Source: Sideroxyarcus sp. (lineage in GTDB: Bacteria; Pseudomonadota; Gammaproteobacteria; Burkholderiales; Gallionellaceae). Taken from it: 64,000 nucleotides of DNA. Shown one piece after another: positions 37,222 to 47,925 of this stretch (within the stretch, counting starts at the first letter, position 1; every line of letters begins with the position of its first letter). The stretch lies in contig JAUSBC010000017.1 in assembly GCA_030652215.1 (NCBI GenBank), forward strand, positions 1-64,000. Reading direction: 5' to 3'. The notes under the pieces were generated by a model. The model had not been told where the DNA came from. It searched no databases and saw only the letters and a program-made list of their open reading frames with translations. The position numbers and the translations under genes are program-made.

Positions 37222-38553
37222 TTATTTCTTCCTTGCCTTTGCATCCAGCTCACGCAAATGCGCCAGCTTCTCCGCAATCTTCGCTTCCAGCCCGCGCTCT
37301 GTGGGCTCGTAGAAACTTACCTCGGGCATGCCATCCGGGAAATAATTCTCGCCCGCCGCATATCCGCCCTTTTCGTCGTGCGCGTAGCGGTAATCCTTGC
37401 CGTAGTCCAGTTGCTTCATCAGTTTGGTCGGGGCGTTGCGCAAGTGCAGCGGCACTTCGCGCGTGGCGTCCTGACTGACGAAGGCGCGGGCGGCATTATA
37501 CGCGACATAGCCCGCGTTCGATTTGGCCGCGACTGCCAGGTACAGCACGGCCTGCGCCAGCGCCAGTTCGCCTTCGGGCGATCCGAGTCGTTCGTACGTG
37601 GCTGCGGCATCGTTGCATAGCTGGATGGCGCGCGGGTCGGCGAGGCCGATGTCTTCCCAGGCCATGCGCACGATGCGCCGCGCCAGATAGCGCGGATCGG
37701 CGCCACCGTCGAGCATACGCACCAGCCAGTACAGTGCGGCATCGGGGTTGGAGCCGCGCACGGACTTGTGCAGCGCGGATATCTGATCGTAGAACGCTTC
37801 GCCGCCTTTGTCGAAACGGCGCAGTTTTTGCGCCAGTGTGTTGTCGAGAAAGGCCGTGGTGATGTTGGTCAGCTTGGCGGCTTGGGCTGCGGTCTGCAAC
37901 TGTTCCAGCACGTTGAGCAGGCGGCGCGCATCACCGTCTGCATAGCCGATGATGCGCTCGCGTGCCGCATCGTCGAACTGCAAACTCTCCGTTCGCCCTG
38001 AGCCTGTCGAAGGGGGAACGGAATTTGCCCGGTCGAATAATTGCCCCAACTCCGCTTCGGAGAGGGACTGCAACACATACACCTGCGCCCGCGATAACAA
38101 CGCGTTATTCAGTTCAAACGAGGGGTTTTCAGTGGTCGCGCCAATGAAGGTAACCAGCCCCTGCTCGACGAAGGGCAGGAACGCGTCCTGCTGCGACTTG
38201 TTGAAACGGTGGACTTCGTCCACGAACAGGATGGTGTGGCGGCCGCTTTGCTGCAAAGTCTGCTCGGCCTGCGCGATGGCATCACGGATATCCTTCACCC
38301 CGGACAGCACCGCCGACAGCGGCACGAACTCGGCATCGAAGGCGGATGCCATCAAGCGCGCCAGCGTGGTCTTGCCCACGCCCGGCGGGCCCCACAGGAT
38401 CATGGAATGCAGCTTGCCGGACTGGAACGCCAGGCGCAGCGGCTTGCCTTCGCCCAGCAGGTGCGATTGGCCGATGACTTCGTCGATATGCTTGGGACGC
38501 AGGCGTTCGGCGAGCGGGGCGGCGGGTTGGTTGGGGGGGAACAGGTCGGTCAT
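37222..38553 (-). CDS. rarA: Replication-associated recombination protein A (RarA/MgsA)
   Basis: LAERLRPKHIDEVIGQSHLLGEGKPLR, ILWGPPGVGKTTLARLMA, LFVDEVHRFNKSQQDAFLPFVE. Confidence 0.95.
   Translation of the reverse strand: MTDLFPPNQPAAPLAERLRPKHIDEVIGQSHLLGEGKPLRLAFQSGKLHSMILWGPPGVGKTTLARLMASAFDAEFVPLSAVLSGVKDIRDAIAQAEQTLQQSGRHTILFVDEVHRFNKSQQDAFLPFVEQGLVTFIGATTENPSFELNNALLSRAQVYVLQSLSEAELGQLFDRANSVPPSTGSGRTESLQFDDAARERIIGYADGDARRLLNVLEQLQTAAQAAKLTNITTAFLDNTLAQKLRRFDKGGEAFYDQISALHKSVRGSNPDAALYWLVRMLDGGADPRYLARRIVRMAWEDIGLADPRAIQLCNDAAATYERLGSPEGELALAQAVLYLAVAAKSNAGYVAYNAARAFVSQDATREVPLHLRNAPTKLMKQLDYGKDYRYAHDEKGGYAAGENYFPDGMPEVSFYEPTERGLEAKIAEKLAHLRELDAKARKK
37989..38021. repeat. 33-bp dispersed-repeat-like insert inside rarA coding sequence
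   Basis: CCGTTCGCCCTGAGCCTGTCGAAGGGGGAACGG with CCGTTC/GAACGG ends; encodes VPPSTGSGRTES-like segment in frame. Confidence 0.6.
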
Positions 38554-39398
38554 CCTTGTGTTTTTCCTGATTTCCCGCCCACACTCGCCAGTCGTTTGAC
38601 CGCGCTATTGCCCAACAATGACTGCATCTGGCCAATGGCGATGTTGTTCAATTGCGTCAGTCGAACGGACTGCTCAAGGCCTTGATGAATCAACACCGCA
38701 TTAATGCTTTCCAGATTCGACAGCACCACCAACTGCTCCAGCGTGGCAAAGTCGCGCATGTTGCCGGCCAAATCCGGATTCGCCTGTCGCCACTGCGCAG
38801 CCGTGAGACCAAACAACGCAACGTTCAGCAAATCAGCCTCACTGGCGTAAATAACGCTCGTTTGCGCCATGGTCAAACGGGGCGGAATCAGTCGTTCCTT
38901 GATCGCATTGGTATGAATCTTGTAATTGACCTTGGACAAGGTGCGCTGAAAACTCCACTCCAGCGATTGTGAACTAGCTTCTTCGTCTTTGAGGCGTTGA
39001 AATTCCTTGATGAGGTAGAGTTTGAATTCCGGGCTAAGCCATGAGCCGAATTCGAAGGCAATGTCGCGGTGGGCATAGGTGCCGCCATAACGCCCGGCTT
39101 TTGCGTGCAACCCAATCGCACCTGTGGCATCTATCCACTTCTTGGCGGACAGAAAAAAACTATTTCGCCCTGCTTCGTTTTTAATTCCCTCGAATTCGAG
39201 GGAATTAAAACCGGGGTTGTTGAGCTGTTCCCATACCCCCAAAAACAGCACCGTGTCTTTGTTCTTGAGCCATTGTTCAATCAGGGCGCTGCCACCATCA
39301 AATTTTTTCACCATGTCGGTGAGCGAGATGTAATCCTGCTCATGCCGGGTGGCAATGCTCACATCGGCACCATGCACTGTAATGACGCGATTTTTCAT
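38550..39398 (-). CDS. KilA-N domain-containing protein
   Basis: YISLTDMVKKFDGGSALIEQWLKNKDTVLFLGVWEQLNNPGFNSLEFEGIKNEAGRNSFFLSAKKWIDATGAIGLHAKAGRYGGTYAHRDIAFEFGSWLSPEFKLYLIKEFQRLK; ATGA overlap with rarA. Confidence 0.87.
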   Translation of the reverse strand: MKNRVITVHGADVSIATRHEQDYISLTDMVKKFDGGSALIEQWLKNKDTVLFLGVWEQLNNPGFNSLEFEGIKNEAGRNSFFLSAKKWIDATGAIGLHAKAGRYGGTYAHRDIAFEFGSWLSPEFKLYLIKEFQRLKDEEASSQSLEWSFQRTLSKVNYKIHTNAIKERLIPPRLTMAQTSVIYASEADLLNVALFGLTAAQWRQANPDLAGNMRDFATLEQLVVLSNLESINAVLIHQGLEQSVRLTQLNNIAIGQMQSLLGNSAVKRLASVGGKSGKTQG

Positions 39399-39419
39399 TC
39401 GCCCCTCCCTTCATCCAAA

Positions 39420-40034
39420 TCAATCACCCAGCACATCCGCCCCCTTGGGCGGTACGAATTGGAAGCGCTGCGGAGACAGCGAAGGATTGCTCTTAAGGTC
39501 GGTGAAGCGCAAAACCGTGCGATGGCCGAAGGCATCGTGCAGCTCCATCACCACCAGTTCCGATTTGGCGTTGAAGGCCATGAGTATCTTTTCAAAGGTG
39601 GATTCGGGCGATTTGGGGGTGGCTTGCAGCCATTCCAGACCGTCGCGCGCTTCGATGTTCTTCAGGACAAAGTCACGCTCGATCTCGTTATTGCCGGAAA
39701 GCAATGCCGCCGGGCTGCTGCCGAGTGCCGCATCCAGTTTCTTGACCGTGACCTGGTTCAGGTCGAGGTCGTACATCCAGAACTTCTTTCCGTCGCCCAC
39801 GATGAGTTGCTCGTAGGGCTTGCGGTATTCCCAGCGGAACTTGCCCGGGCGCTCGAACTGCATGGTGCCCGAAGCGGATTGCATGCGCTTGCCGCCCGTG
39901 TCCTGCACTTCCTGGGTGAAATTGGCCTGGGCGGAGTGCGTGGCGGCGATGAAGGATTTGAGTTTATCGGTGGCAGCGGCGTGCGACGCCAGGGGAAAAA
40001 CAAGTAGCGCAAGAAGGATGAGTTTACGTTTCAT
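39420..40034 (-). CDS. lolA: Outer-membrane lipoprotein chaperone LolA
   Basis: MKRKLILLALLVFPLASHAAATDKLKSFIAATHSAQANFTQEVQD...ASGTMQFERPGKFRWEYRKPYEQLIVGDGKKFWMYDLDLNQV; downstream of ftsK as in many proteobacteria. Confidence 0.93.
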   Translation of the reverse strand: MKRKLILLALLVFPLASHAAATDKLKSFIAATHSAQANFTQEVQDTGGKRMQSASGTMQFERPGKFRWEYRKPYEQLIVGDGKKFWMYDLDLNQVTVKKLDAALGSSPAALLSGNNEIERDFVLKNIEARDGLEWLQATPKSPESTFEKILMAFNAKSELVVMELHDAFGHRTVLRFTDLKSNPSLSPQRFQFVPPKGADVLGD

Positions 40035-40080
40035 AACTTTTGTAGGGTCTAGGAGTTTGGATTTAGTCTCTAACCAGAAC

Positions 40081-40113
40081 AATGTTGGGCACGCTTCGCA
40101 TTGCCCAACCTAC
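40081..40113. repeat. Single REP-like hairpin (half copy)
   Basis: aatgTTGGGCACGCTTCGCATTGCCCAACCTAC. Confidence 0.6.
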
Positions 40114-40213
40114 GAGAAGAGGCTTTCTAATTTTGCTTCAGGCTTGTCCGGCTTAAGATTTTGGAAGTGCCTCATCACGCCAAAATCCCTTATCCTAAAT
40201 CCCAATTCCTGTT

Positions 40214-42490
40214 TCATTCCTGCCTTGCAGGAGCGAGCACCTCGCGATTGCCGTTGCCCTGCATAGGCGACACCAGCCCGGCTTTTTCCATCGCCTCGAT
40301 CAGGCGCGCGGCGCGGTTGTAGCCGATGCGCAGGTGGCGCTGGACCAGCGAGATGGACGGGCGCCGCGTCTTCAGCACGATCTCGACCGCCTGGTCGTAC
40401 AACGCGTCGGCTTCCGCATCCCCGCCGCCGCCGTCGTATTCGCCCTCGGCCGGTTCGTCCAGCGAGGTCAGCACGCCTTCAATGTAGTTCGGCTCGCCCT
40501 GCGCCTTGAGGTACTCGGTGACGCGATGCACTTCCTGGTCGGAAACGAAGGCGCCGTGCACACGTTGCGGATAACCGCTGCCGGGCGGCAGATAGAGCAT
40601 GTCGCCCTGTCCCAGCAGTGCTTCCGCTCCCATTTGATCGAGGATGGTGCGCGAGTCGATCTTGCTCGACACCTGGAAGGCCACGCGTGTCGGCACGTTG
40701 GCCTTGATAAGTCCGGTGATGACGTCCACAGAGGGGCGCTGCGTCGCCAGTACAAGGTGGATACCGGCCGCGCGCGCCTTTTGCGCCAGTCGCGCGATAA
40801 GCTCTTCGACTTTCTTGCCCACCACCATCATCAGGTCGGCGAGTTCGTCGATGAAGATGACGATGAACGGCAACTCTTCCAGCGCCTCGGGATTTTCGGG
40901 CGTAATCGTGAACGGATTGGTCAACGGCTTGCCGGCCTTGATCGCGTCGCGCACTTGCTGGTTGTAGCCTGCAATGTTGCGCACGCCCAGCGCCGACATC
41001 AGTTTGTAGCGCTTGTCCATTTCCTGCACGCCCCAGTTGAGCGCGGATGCGGCCTGGCGCATGTCGGTGACCACCGGCGCCAGCAGATGCGGAATGCCTT
41101 CGTACACCGAGAGTTCCAGCATCTTGGGATCGACCAGCAGCAGGCGCATCTGCTGCGGCGTGGATTTGTACAGCAGGCTCAGGTTCATGGCGTTGATCGC
41201 CACCGACTTGCCGGAGCCCGTCGTGCCCGCCACCAGCACATGAGGCATCTTGCCCAGGTCGGCGACTACCGGCTTGCCGGAAATATCCTTGCCCATGGCC
41301 ATGGTCAGCGGAGAGTTCATCTCGGCGTAGACCTGCGAACCCAGAATCTCGGACAGGTGCACGATCTGGCGTTTCGGGTTGGGCAACTCCAGCGCCATGT
41401 AGGCCTTGCCGGGGATGGTTTCGACCACGCGTATGCTCACCACGGACAAGGCGCGCGCCAGGTCGCGCACCAGATTGGTGATCTGGCTGCCCTTCACGCC
41501 GACGGCGGGGTCGATCTCGTAACGGGTGATGACCGGGCCGGGATAGGCACCGACCACTTTGACCTCGACGCCGAAGTCCTTGAGTTTGCGTTCGATCAGG
41601 CGCGAGGTGAATTCCAGCGTTTCGGCGGAAACGACCTCGACCTGCTGCTTCGCCTCGTCCAGCAGATGTAGCGGCGGCAGATCCGAATCCGGCATCTCGG
41701 CGAACAGCGAAACTTGCTTTTCCTTTTGCACGCGCGTTGAGCGTGGCACTTCGTACACCGGCATTTCAATGTGGATGGGTTGATGCTCCTCCACGCGCTT
41801 CTTCTCTTCTTCCACCACGACACTGCGTTCCTGCATCGCCTGCATCCCGATGCGTTTATCCTGCCGCGTCTGCCACGCGTTTTGCGCCCACAGATATGCA
41901 TCTTCCAGCGCGCCGCCCAGCCGGTCGACGAAACGCAACCAGGACAGGCCGGTGTAAAGGCTGAAACTCACCACCATCAACGCCAGCAGGAACAACGTGG
42001 CACCAATGTAGCCCAGCGTGTGCGCCAGCGTTTCGCCGATCGCGGCGCCCAGCATGCCGCCGGGAGCGCCGGGCAAAGCGACTTTCCAGGTATAGAGTCG
42101 CAGCGCTTCCAGCGCGCTGCTGGTAAACAGCAGGACCAGAAAACCCGACAGCGACATCCACAAGGCGCGCTGATCGAACAGGCTGTCGGAGCTGATGCGG
42201 CGATAGCCGGCCCACACGCGTTGCAGCATCAGCGTAACCCACCACCAAGCGGAGAATCCGAAAATATAGAGCAGCAGATCCGACAGATAGGCGCCAAATA
42301 CGCCGCCGGGATTGTGCGTAATCGCGCCGCTTGCGCTGTGCGACCAGGAGGGATCGTTGCGGTCGAAACCGGACAGGATGAGAACCAGGTAGATCGCCAC
42401 CGCGACCAGCAACAACCAGCCCGACTCGCGCAACAGACCGAGCAGCCTTTCCGGCAACGGAGGGCGAGGACTTGCGGGTAGCGCCATCAA
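40214..42490 (-). CDS. ftsK: DNA translocase FtsK
   Basis: Four N-terminal [25 protein letters not shown] Walker A, gamma domain [48 protein letters not shown]. Confidence 0.97.
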   Translation of the reverse strand: MMALPASPRPPLPERLLGLLRESGWLLLVAVAIYLVLILSGFDRNDPSWSHSASGAITHNPGGVFGAYLSDLLLYIFGFSAWWWVTLMLQRVWAGYRRISSDSLFDQRALWMSLSGFLVLLFTSSALEALRLYTWKVALPGAPGGMLGAAIGETLAHTLGYIGATLFLLALMVVSFSLYTGLSWLRFVDRLGGALEDAYLWAQNAWQTRQDKRIGMQAMQERSVVVEEEKKRVEEHQPIHIEMPVYEVPRSTRVQKEKQVSLFAEMPDSDLPPLHLLDEAKQQVEVVSAETLEFTSRLIERKLKDFGVEVKVVGAYPGPVITRYEIDPAVGVKGSQITNLVRDLARALSVVSIRVVETIPGKAYMALELPNPKRQIVHLSEILGSQVYAEMNSPLTMAMGKDISGKPVVADLGKMPHVLVAGTTGSGKSVAINAMNLSLLYKSTPQQMRLLLVDPKMLELSVYEGIPHLLAPVVTDMRQAASALNWGVQEMDKRYKLMSALGVRNIAGYNQQVRDAIKAGKPLTNPFTITPENPEALEELPFIVIFIDELADLMMVVGKKVEELIARLAQKARAAGIHLVLATQRPSVDVITGLIKANVPTRVAFQVSSKIDSRTILDQMGAEALLGQGDMLYLPPGSGYPQRVHGAFVSDQEVHRVTEYLKAQGEPNYIEGVLTSLDEPAEGEYDGGGGDAEADALYDQAVEIVLKTRRPSISLVQRHLRIGYNRAARLIEAMEKAGLVSPMQGNGNREVLAPARQE

Positions 42491-43179
42491 TTAATCTCGA
42501 CGTCGTTGGGTGCCGGGGGCAGGAAGCCCAGGCGACGCGCCGCGCTGACCGCTTCCAGTCGCGAGTTGACGTGCAGGGCCTGATACACCGCGGCCGTATG
42601 GATCTTTACGGTTCCTTCGGCCAGATTCATCTTTTTCGATATCTCTTTATTAGCCATACCCGAGGCCAGATAGGTCAGCACTTCGAGCTGACGCGAGGTG
42701 AGGCCGAACTTGGCGGCACGCTGCGACCGACGGTTCAGCAGCGTCTCGCCCTGGTCGACGTTGCTCACCGCCTGCTGCAACAGTTGCGGCGGCAGGTAGA
42801 CACCGCCCTCCAGCACCATGCGCAGGGCCGACAGCATGATCTTGCTGGACGACATTTTGGAAATGAAACCCATTGCGCCGGACTCCATCACGCTCTCGAT
42901 ATCGTCGCGGTGGTCCGAACCGGAGACCACGACCAGCGGAATTTCAGGATGGCGCAGATGGAAAAACTGGATGGAAGGCACACCTTCGCTGCCGGGCATA
43001 TTCAGATCCAGCAGGGCAAGATCCACATCGGGATTGTCGTGCACCAGTTGCAACGCATCCTGAAAATTTCCGGAATCCAGAATATCGACTTCATCGGCAA
43101 GCTGCTGCAATACGTAGCGCATGCCGTCGCGGAACAACGCATGGTCGTCCGCCATGAGCACTTTTATTTTCATATTCAT
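42487..43179 (-). CDS. NarL/FixJ-family response regulator
   Basis: REC ([18 protein letters not shown]) and LuxR HTH ([43 protein letters not shown]). Confidence 0.9.
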   Translation of the reverse strand: MNMKIKVLMADDHALFRDGMRYVLQQLADEVDILDSGNFQDALQLVHDNPDVDLALLDLNMPGSEGVPSIQFFHLRHPEIPLVVVSGSDHRDDIESVMESGAMGFISKMSSSKIMLSALRMVLEGGVYLPPQLLQQAVSNVDQGETLLNRRSQRAAKFGLTSRQLEVLTYLASGMANKEISKKMNLAEGTVKIHTAAVYQALHVNSRLEAVSAARRLGFLPPAPNDVEIN

Positions 43180-43229
43180 CCCCCTTCGTTCCGAATCATC
43201 CGCAATCATACCATCCCCTGCATGGTCAT

Positions 43230-45050
43230 TTAATTTTCACCGTACAGCGCAAAGTGCATCATCGCCCGCAGCCTGATGGGTGCTATCGGCTTATGCAGCA
43301 GGATCGCGCCGCTGTCGTGTATTTCGTGCAGGGTCTCGCTGGCGGTATCGCCGGTCAGCACCACCGACGGCAGCTCGTTGCCCCACAGTTCGCGCATGCG
43401 CTTGATTACATGGATGGCCGTCATGCCTTGCGGCAGGCGGTAATCGCACACCAGCAGGTCGGGACGCAATTGGGCGATATCCAGTTTGCGCATTACGTCC
43501 TCGGCGAATTCGCCCGCGATCACTTTGCATCCCCACTGCTCCATGAGATCGAGCGACACTTCGCGTATGTCCGGATCGTCCTCCACCAGCGCCACCACTT
43601 TGCCGCTCAGATCGTACTGGGAATGCGTAATAACAAAGGGTTGCACCAGATTTGATGTATTGCCCGTCGGCACTTCGAAACCGAACACCGATCCCACGCC
43701 CGGCACCGAACTGACGGTCACTTTGCATTCCAGCAGGCTTTCGATGCGGCGCACGATGGCCAGGCCCAGACCCAGCCCCTTGCGCCGGTCGCGGTGCGGA
43801 TTGTCCGCCTGATAGTATTCTTCGAAAATGTGCGGAATGGTCTCGGCCTTGATGCCGATGCCGGTGTCCGCGACTTCCAGGCCGACCTTGCCGGGCATGC
43901 AGGTGCAGCGCACCACCACCCCGCCGCTGTCGGTATAGCGGATGGCGTTGGAAATGAGATTGCGCAGCATGCGTTCCAGCAGGAACGGGTCGCTGTAGAT
44001 CACCACATTGCATATTTCCTCGTCGGCGTATTCCTTGCTCATGCAAACGGGCAACTGAAAGCTCAGGCCTTTTGACTGCGCGAGCGGGGCCATATCGCCG
44101 TAGATCCGGTCGAACAGGGTGCCCAGCATGAAATGTTGCTTGCGCGGCTCGACGATGCCCGCATCCAGGCGCGAGACATCCAGCAAGTCGTCGAACATGT
44201 CGACCAGCGCATTGACCGATTTTCCAATCTGCCCGGCCAGACGCACGGTATTTTTTTCTTTCGCCGTATCCAGCAAGGCATCGCTGAACAGGCGCAACGC
44301 CTGCAAGGGCTGGCGCAGATCGTGGCTGGCGGTGGCCAGGAACTTGGATTTTGTCTGGCTGGCCAGCTCGGCTTCCTGCCGCGACGCTTCGGCCTCGCGC
44401 TTCCTTTCCAGCAAGGCGCCGACCAGGCGCTCGTTTTCGTATCTGCGGCGTTGAGACTGCTCGAAAGTGCGAATCAGTTCCACCGCGGATTTCGACACAT
44501 AGATACTGAACATGCTCAGCATGCCGAACAATATCCAGTGTATGGAATCGTTCTCCCACGCAAGGCGCCCGAGCATCGGCATGATGATGCCGGCTTGATA
44601 GATGAACATCGAAGGGGGATGAAAAGGATTGCTGGTCGCCGCTCCCGCGGACAAGCCCATCATCACGCAGATCAGCATGGCCTGGTAGGCCAGATCGCCG
44701 GGAACGAACATGACCACACCGGCACTACCCCAGACAAATGCGGCGACCAGCGTCAACTTCTTGAACAAACCGTTCCAGGCCCGATTCTGCTCTACAGTCT
44801 TGGTCAGGTGGCGCCGGCTGCGCCAGAAAAGGAACTCGACTAAATTGATAACGAGAACCGCCGCCAGCCAACCCAGCAACACATCGTGCGCCAGCTTGTC
44901 CCACGCCAGCAGCACCAGCAAGGGCGCCAGCACCAACTCCGAGACGAGCATCAGCGGGTAGCTGTTGATACGCGCGCGGACCTGCTCCACGCGTATGGGC
45001 AGATTGAGTTCGTTTATCTCGAAGCGCAGCAGTTCAGTCAACGAGTTCAT
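43230..45050 (-). CDS. Hybrid sensor histidine kinase/response regulator
   Basis: N-terminal TM region, FLATASHDLRQPLQALRLF H-box, GLGLGLAIVRRIESLL, C-terminal REC (VALVEDDPDIREVSLDLME...LLVCDYRLPQG). Confidence 0.92.
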   Translation of the reverse strand: MNSLTELLRFEINELNLPIRVEQVRARINSYPLMLVSELVLAPLLVLLAWDKLAHDVLLGWLAAVLVINLVEFLFWRSRRHLTKTVEQNRAWNGLFKKLTLVAAFVWGSAGVVMFVPGDLAYQAMLICVMMGLSAGAATSNPFHPPSMFIYQAGIIMPMLGRLAWENDSIHWILFGMLSMFSIYVSKSAVELIRTFEQSQRRRYENERLVGALLERKREAEASRQEAELASQTKSKFLATASHDLRQPLQALRLFSDALLDTAKEKNTVRLAGQIGKSVNALVDMFDDLLDVSRLDAGIVEPRKQHFMLGTLFDRIYGDMAPLAQSKGLSFQLPVCMSKEYADEEICNVVIYSDPFLLERMLRNLISNAIRYTDSGGVVVRCTCMPGKVGLEVADTGIGIKAETIPHIFEEYYQADNPHRDRRKGLGLGLAIVRRIESLLECKVTVSSVPGVGSVFGFEVPTGNTSNLVQPFVITHSQYDLSGKVVALVEDDPDIREVSLDLMEQWGCKVIAGEFAEDVMRKLDIAQLRPDLLVCDYRLPQGMTAIHVIKRMRELWGNELPSVVLTGDTASETLHEIHDSGAILLHKPIAPIRLRAMMHFALYGEN

Positions 45051-45634
45051 TTGAAAGCCAGCAATATTCTGATGTCATGCAGCAACAGTTCCGCGCGCTG
45101 CCCATAAGGGGCCAGCAGGACCGGCTTGCCGTTTGGCGCAATGAGGTACGTTCCGGCGGAGTGATCCAGTTCGTATCCGCCGCTCTTGTTCGGTTGCTTT
45201 TCGTAAGTCACGCCGAACGCCCTTGCCGCCTGCGCGGTCATCATACTATCACCGTACAAGCCTTTGAATGTGGGATAGAACGCGGGCGGGTATTGCGCCA
45301 GCAACTCGCGCGTGTCGCGTTCCGGGTCGAGCGTCACGAACAGCACCTGCACCTTGTCCGCATCCTTGCCCAGCAGACGCATCACATGCGCCAGATCGGC
45401 CAGCGTGGTTGGACACACCTGCGGGCAGTGCGTATATCCGAAAAACAGCACCACCACCTTGCCGCGATAGCCCGCCAGGCTGACGGGTTTTCCCGCCGCA
45501 TCGTTGAGATGGAAATCAGCTCCGGCGTATTTCGAGCTGACATCACTGGCTTTGAAAGGGGACGGCAATTTCTGTTCGCCGCACGCGACCAGCAGAAACA
45601 ACAGCGGCAACAGCAGCAGCTTACGCAGCCACAT
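45047..45634 (-). CDS. SCO1/SenC-family lipoprotein
   Basis: MWLRKLLLLPLLFLLVACGEQ; GKVVVLFFGYTHCPQVCPTTLADL (CxxxC); conserved His in DHSAGTYLI. ORF-track start at 46051 is overlong. Confidence 0.9.
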   Translation of the reverse strand: MWLRKLLLLPLLFLLVACGEQKLPSPFKASDVSSKYAGADFHLNDAAGKPVSLAGYRGKVVVLFFGYTHCPQVCPTTLADLAHVMRLLGKDADKVQVLFVTLDPERDTRELLAQYPPAFYPTFKGLYGDSMMTAQAARAFGVTYEKQPNKSGGYELDHSAGTYLIAPNGKPVLLAPYGQRAELLLHDIRILLAFK

Positions 45635-46331
45635 GACACGCCCCCGCCCAGCCGTGAACCGCAAAGGTATAGCCCACTTTGAACAGGCCGTACACGCCGA
45701 ATGTCGCAACCAGCATGCCCGCCGCCAGCCGCACGCGCGGCGACTGCACCCAGCCCTTGATGCTCTCCCAGAACAATCCGATGGCGAGCAGATTCGGCAG
45801 CGTGCCCAGGCCGAACGCGAGCATGATGAGCGCCCCCTGCGGCGCGCTGCCGCTTGCCAGCGCAGTGAGAAGCACGCTGTACACGAGTCCGCAGGGCAAC
45901 CAACCCCACAGCGCCCCCAGCCCCAGCGCGCGCGGTACCGTGTTGACGGGCAGCAGCCGGGTCGTCCAGGGTTGCAGCAGTTTCCACAATCCGCCGCCCA
46001 GGCGCTCAAGCCGGCGCACAGCGCCCCATATGCCCGCGAGGTATGTACCAAGCACGACGAGCATCAGGCTGGACAGCGCGAACAGCAGATGCTGCACCGG
46101 AGCCGCGTCGCGCAGCAACAGCCCTGCCTGCCCGATTGCGCCGACCAGCGCCCCCGCCAGCGCGTAGCTTGCAATACGCCCGCTGCTGTAGGCCAGATGA
46201 AACGGCCAGCGCGCAGTGTCTTTGGGGACTTGGGAGGTAAATACACCGACGATGCTGCCGCACATGCCGAGACAGTGCACACCGCCAAGCAGACCCACTA
46301 TGAATACGGCAACCAGACTGAATTCGCTCAT
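45621..46331 (-). CDS. Sulfite exporter TauE/SafE-family (COG2836-type) membrane protein
   Basis: MSEFSLVAVFIVGLLGGVHCLGMCGSIVGVF; GLGALWGWLPCGLVYSVLLTALASGSAPQGALIMLAFGLGTLPNLL. Confidence 0.87.
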   Translation of the reverse strand: MSEFSLVAVFIVGLLGGVHCLGMCGSIVGVFTSQVPKDTARWPFHLAYSSGRIASYALAGALVGAIGQAGLLLRDAAPVQHLLFALSSLMLVVLGTYLAGIWGAVRRLERLGGGLWKLLQPWTTRLLPVNTVPRALGLGALWGWLPCGLVYSVLLTALASGSAPQGALIMLAFGLGTLPNLLAIGLFWESIKGWVQSPRVRLAAGMLVATFGVYGLFKVGYTFAVHGWAGACHVAA

Positions 46332-46378
46332 CTTTACCCATTTATTTCGGGAGGGCCTGCGCCCCGCCGGAGGTCACT

Positions 46379-47059
46379 TCAGCGCTCAGCCAACGGCGCT
46401 CCCAACAAACCCAAATCCAGACATGAAGCTGCAACCTTCATGTCCGGCTCAACCATGTGTGGAATCACCCCTAGCAACGGTGCCGCGATACGTTCACGCA
46501 GGGTCTGGATATTTTCCTGCAGAGAAGGCATGTCCGCATCCAGCACGTTGGCGACCCAACCCGCGCATTCTAATTGGTAATCGGCGATGACGCGCAGCGT
46601 CAGCAGCGCATGATTGATGCAGCCCAGCCGCATGCGCACCACCAGGATGACGGGCAGACCGATTTCCTTTGCCAGATCGGCGCTATCCAGCTTTTCGTTC
46701 AGCGGCACGCAGAATCCGCCCACGCCCTCCACGATCACTTCGTCGGTCTGCCCCGCCAGTTCACGGTATGACGCCATGATGCGCGGAAGGTCTATGCGTG
46801 TCCCGGCATGGCGCGCGGCTAGATGGGGCGCAATGGCACGCGGAAAACAATAGGGATTGATCTGGCCGTAGGTGGCCCGCACTGTGCTCGCAGCGCTCAA
46901 GAGTTTGGCATCTTCGTTGCGGTCGTCGGCGTCGCAGCCCGCCGCCACCGGCTTGAAGCCGGCCACGCGCTTGCCCTGTGCAGCAAAGGCATTCAGCAGC
47001 GCGCAACTCACCAGCGTTTTGCCGACGCCCGTGTCGGTGCCTGTTATGAAATAGCTCAA
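46379..47059 (-). CDS. bioD: Dethiobiotin synthase
   Basis: MSYFITGTDTGVGKTLVSCALLNAFAAQGKRVAGFKPVAAGC. Confidence 0.95.
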   Translation of the reverse strand: MSYFITGTDTGVGKTLVSCALLNAFAAQGKRVAGFKPVAAGCDADDRNEDAKLLSAASTVRATYGQINPYCFPRAIAPHLAARHAGTRIDLPRIMASYRELAGQTDEVIVEGVGGFCVPLNEKLDSADLAKEIGLPVILVVRMRLGCINHALLTLRVIADYQLECAGWVANVLDADMPSLQENIQTLRERIAAPLLGVIPHMVEPDMKVAASCLDLGLLGAPLAER

Positions 47060-47925
47060 AGTTTGAAATCCGTCTTGATGATGGCGCGCCCGTCCGCTGC
47101 CACTTTGGGCGCGGTCTTCCAGGCGTGGCCGTAGACGATTTCGAAGGTCGCGGGCAACTTTCCGTCGCGGCGCAGTTTTTCGTAATTCTCGGTGACGCGC
47201 TTCCAGGCCGCCTTGCCCATCATGCCGGGCGCACGCCCCGCCGTGGCGTTGTGCGCACCGATACTCTTCAAGTCCTGCATCACCGCGCGCACGTCGTCAT
47301 AGGTCAGCGTAATCCGCTCCATTTCCATCACGGGATCGGAAAATCCCGCCGCCATCAACATGTCGCCGACGTCGTGCATGTCGGCGAACCGGCTCAGGTG
47401 GCTGTATCCGTCCACATCGCTGAAGGCGGTACGCAATTCGCGCAGGGTGTCCACACCGAAACTGGAAAATATCAGCAAGCCGTCCACCTTCAGCACGCGC
47501 TGCAATTCGACGAACGTCGCCGGCAAATCGTTGCACCATTGCAAGGCAAGGTTCGACCACACCATATCCACACTGCCGGAGGCGACAGGCAGTGCTTCGA
47601 CGTCGGCACACAGGTAATTCTCGCGCTTTCCCGCAAACAGTTTTTTCCACCAGCTTGAAGTGCCGCGCGCCTGCTCCAGCATGCCGATGGCGATATCCAG
47701 CGCCGTGATCTCCGCTTTGGGATAGCGCCCGCCCAACTGGCGCGTGCCCCAACCGGTGCCGCTGCCCACATCCAGCAGGCGCGCAGGCTGCAGCTTGATG
47801 CAGTCGAGACGCTCCAGCATGCGCGTACACACCTCGCGCTGCAGCACCGCCGCCGCGTCGTAGTCCCGCGCGGCGCGGCTGAAAGCGCGGCGCACTTGTT
47901 TCTTGTCTATTTCGAATTCATTCAT
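47056..47925 (-). CDS. bioC: Malonyl-ACP O-methyltransferase
   Basis: KKQVRRAFSRAARDYDAAAVLQREV, LLDVGSGTGWGTRQL, SNLALQWCNDL. Confidence 0.94.
   Translation of the reverse strand: MNEFEIDKKQVRRAFSRAARDYDAAAVLQREVCTRMLERLDCIKLQPARLLDVGSGTGWGTRQLGGRYPKAEITALDIAIGMLEQARGTSSWWKKLFAGKRENYLCADVEALPVASGSVDMVWSNLALQWCNDLPATFVELQRVLKVDGLLIFSSFGVDTLRELRTAFSDVDGYSHLSRFADMHDVGDMLMAAGFSDPVMEMERITLTYDDVRAVMQDLKSIGAHNATAGRAPGMMGKAAWKRVTENYEKLRRDGKLPATFEIVYGHAWKTAPKVAADGRAIIKTDFKL

Noticed and set aside
45635-46051. N-terminal extension of the SCO ORF to 46051
   Set aside because: Extension lies out of frame over the TauE-like gene; lipoprotein signal at 45634 is the credible start.
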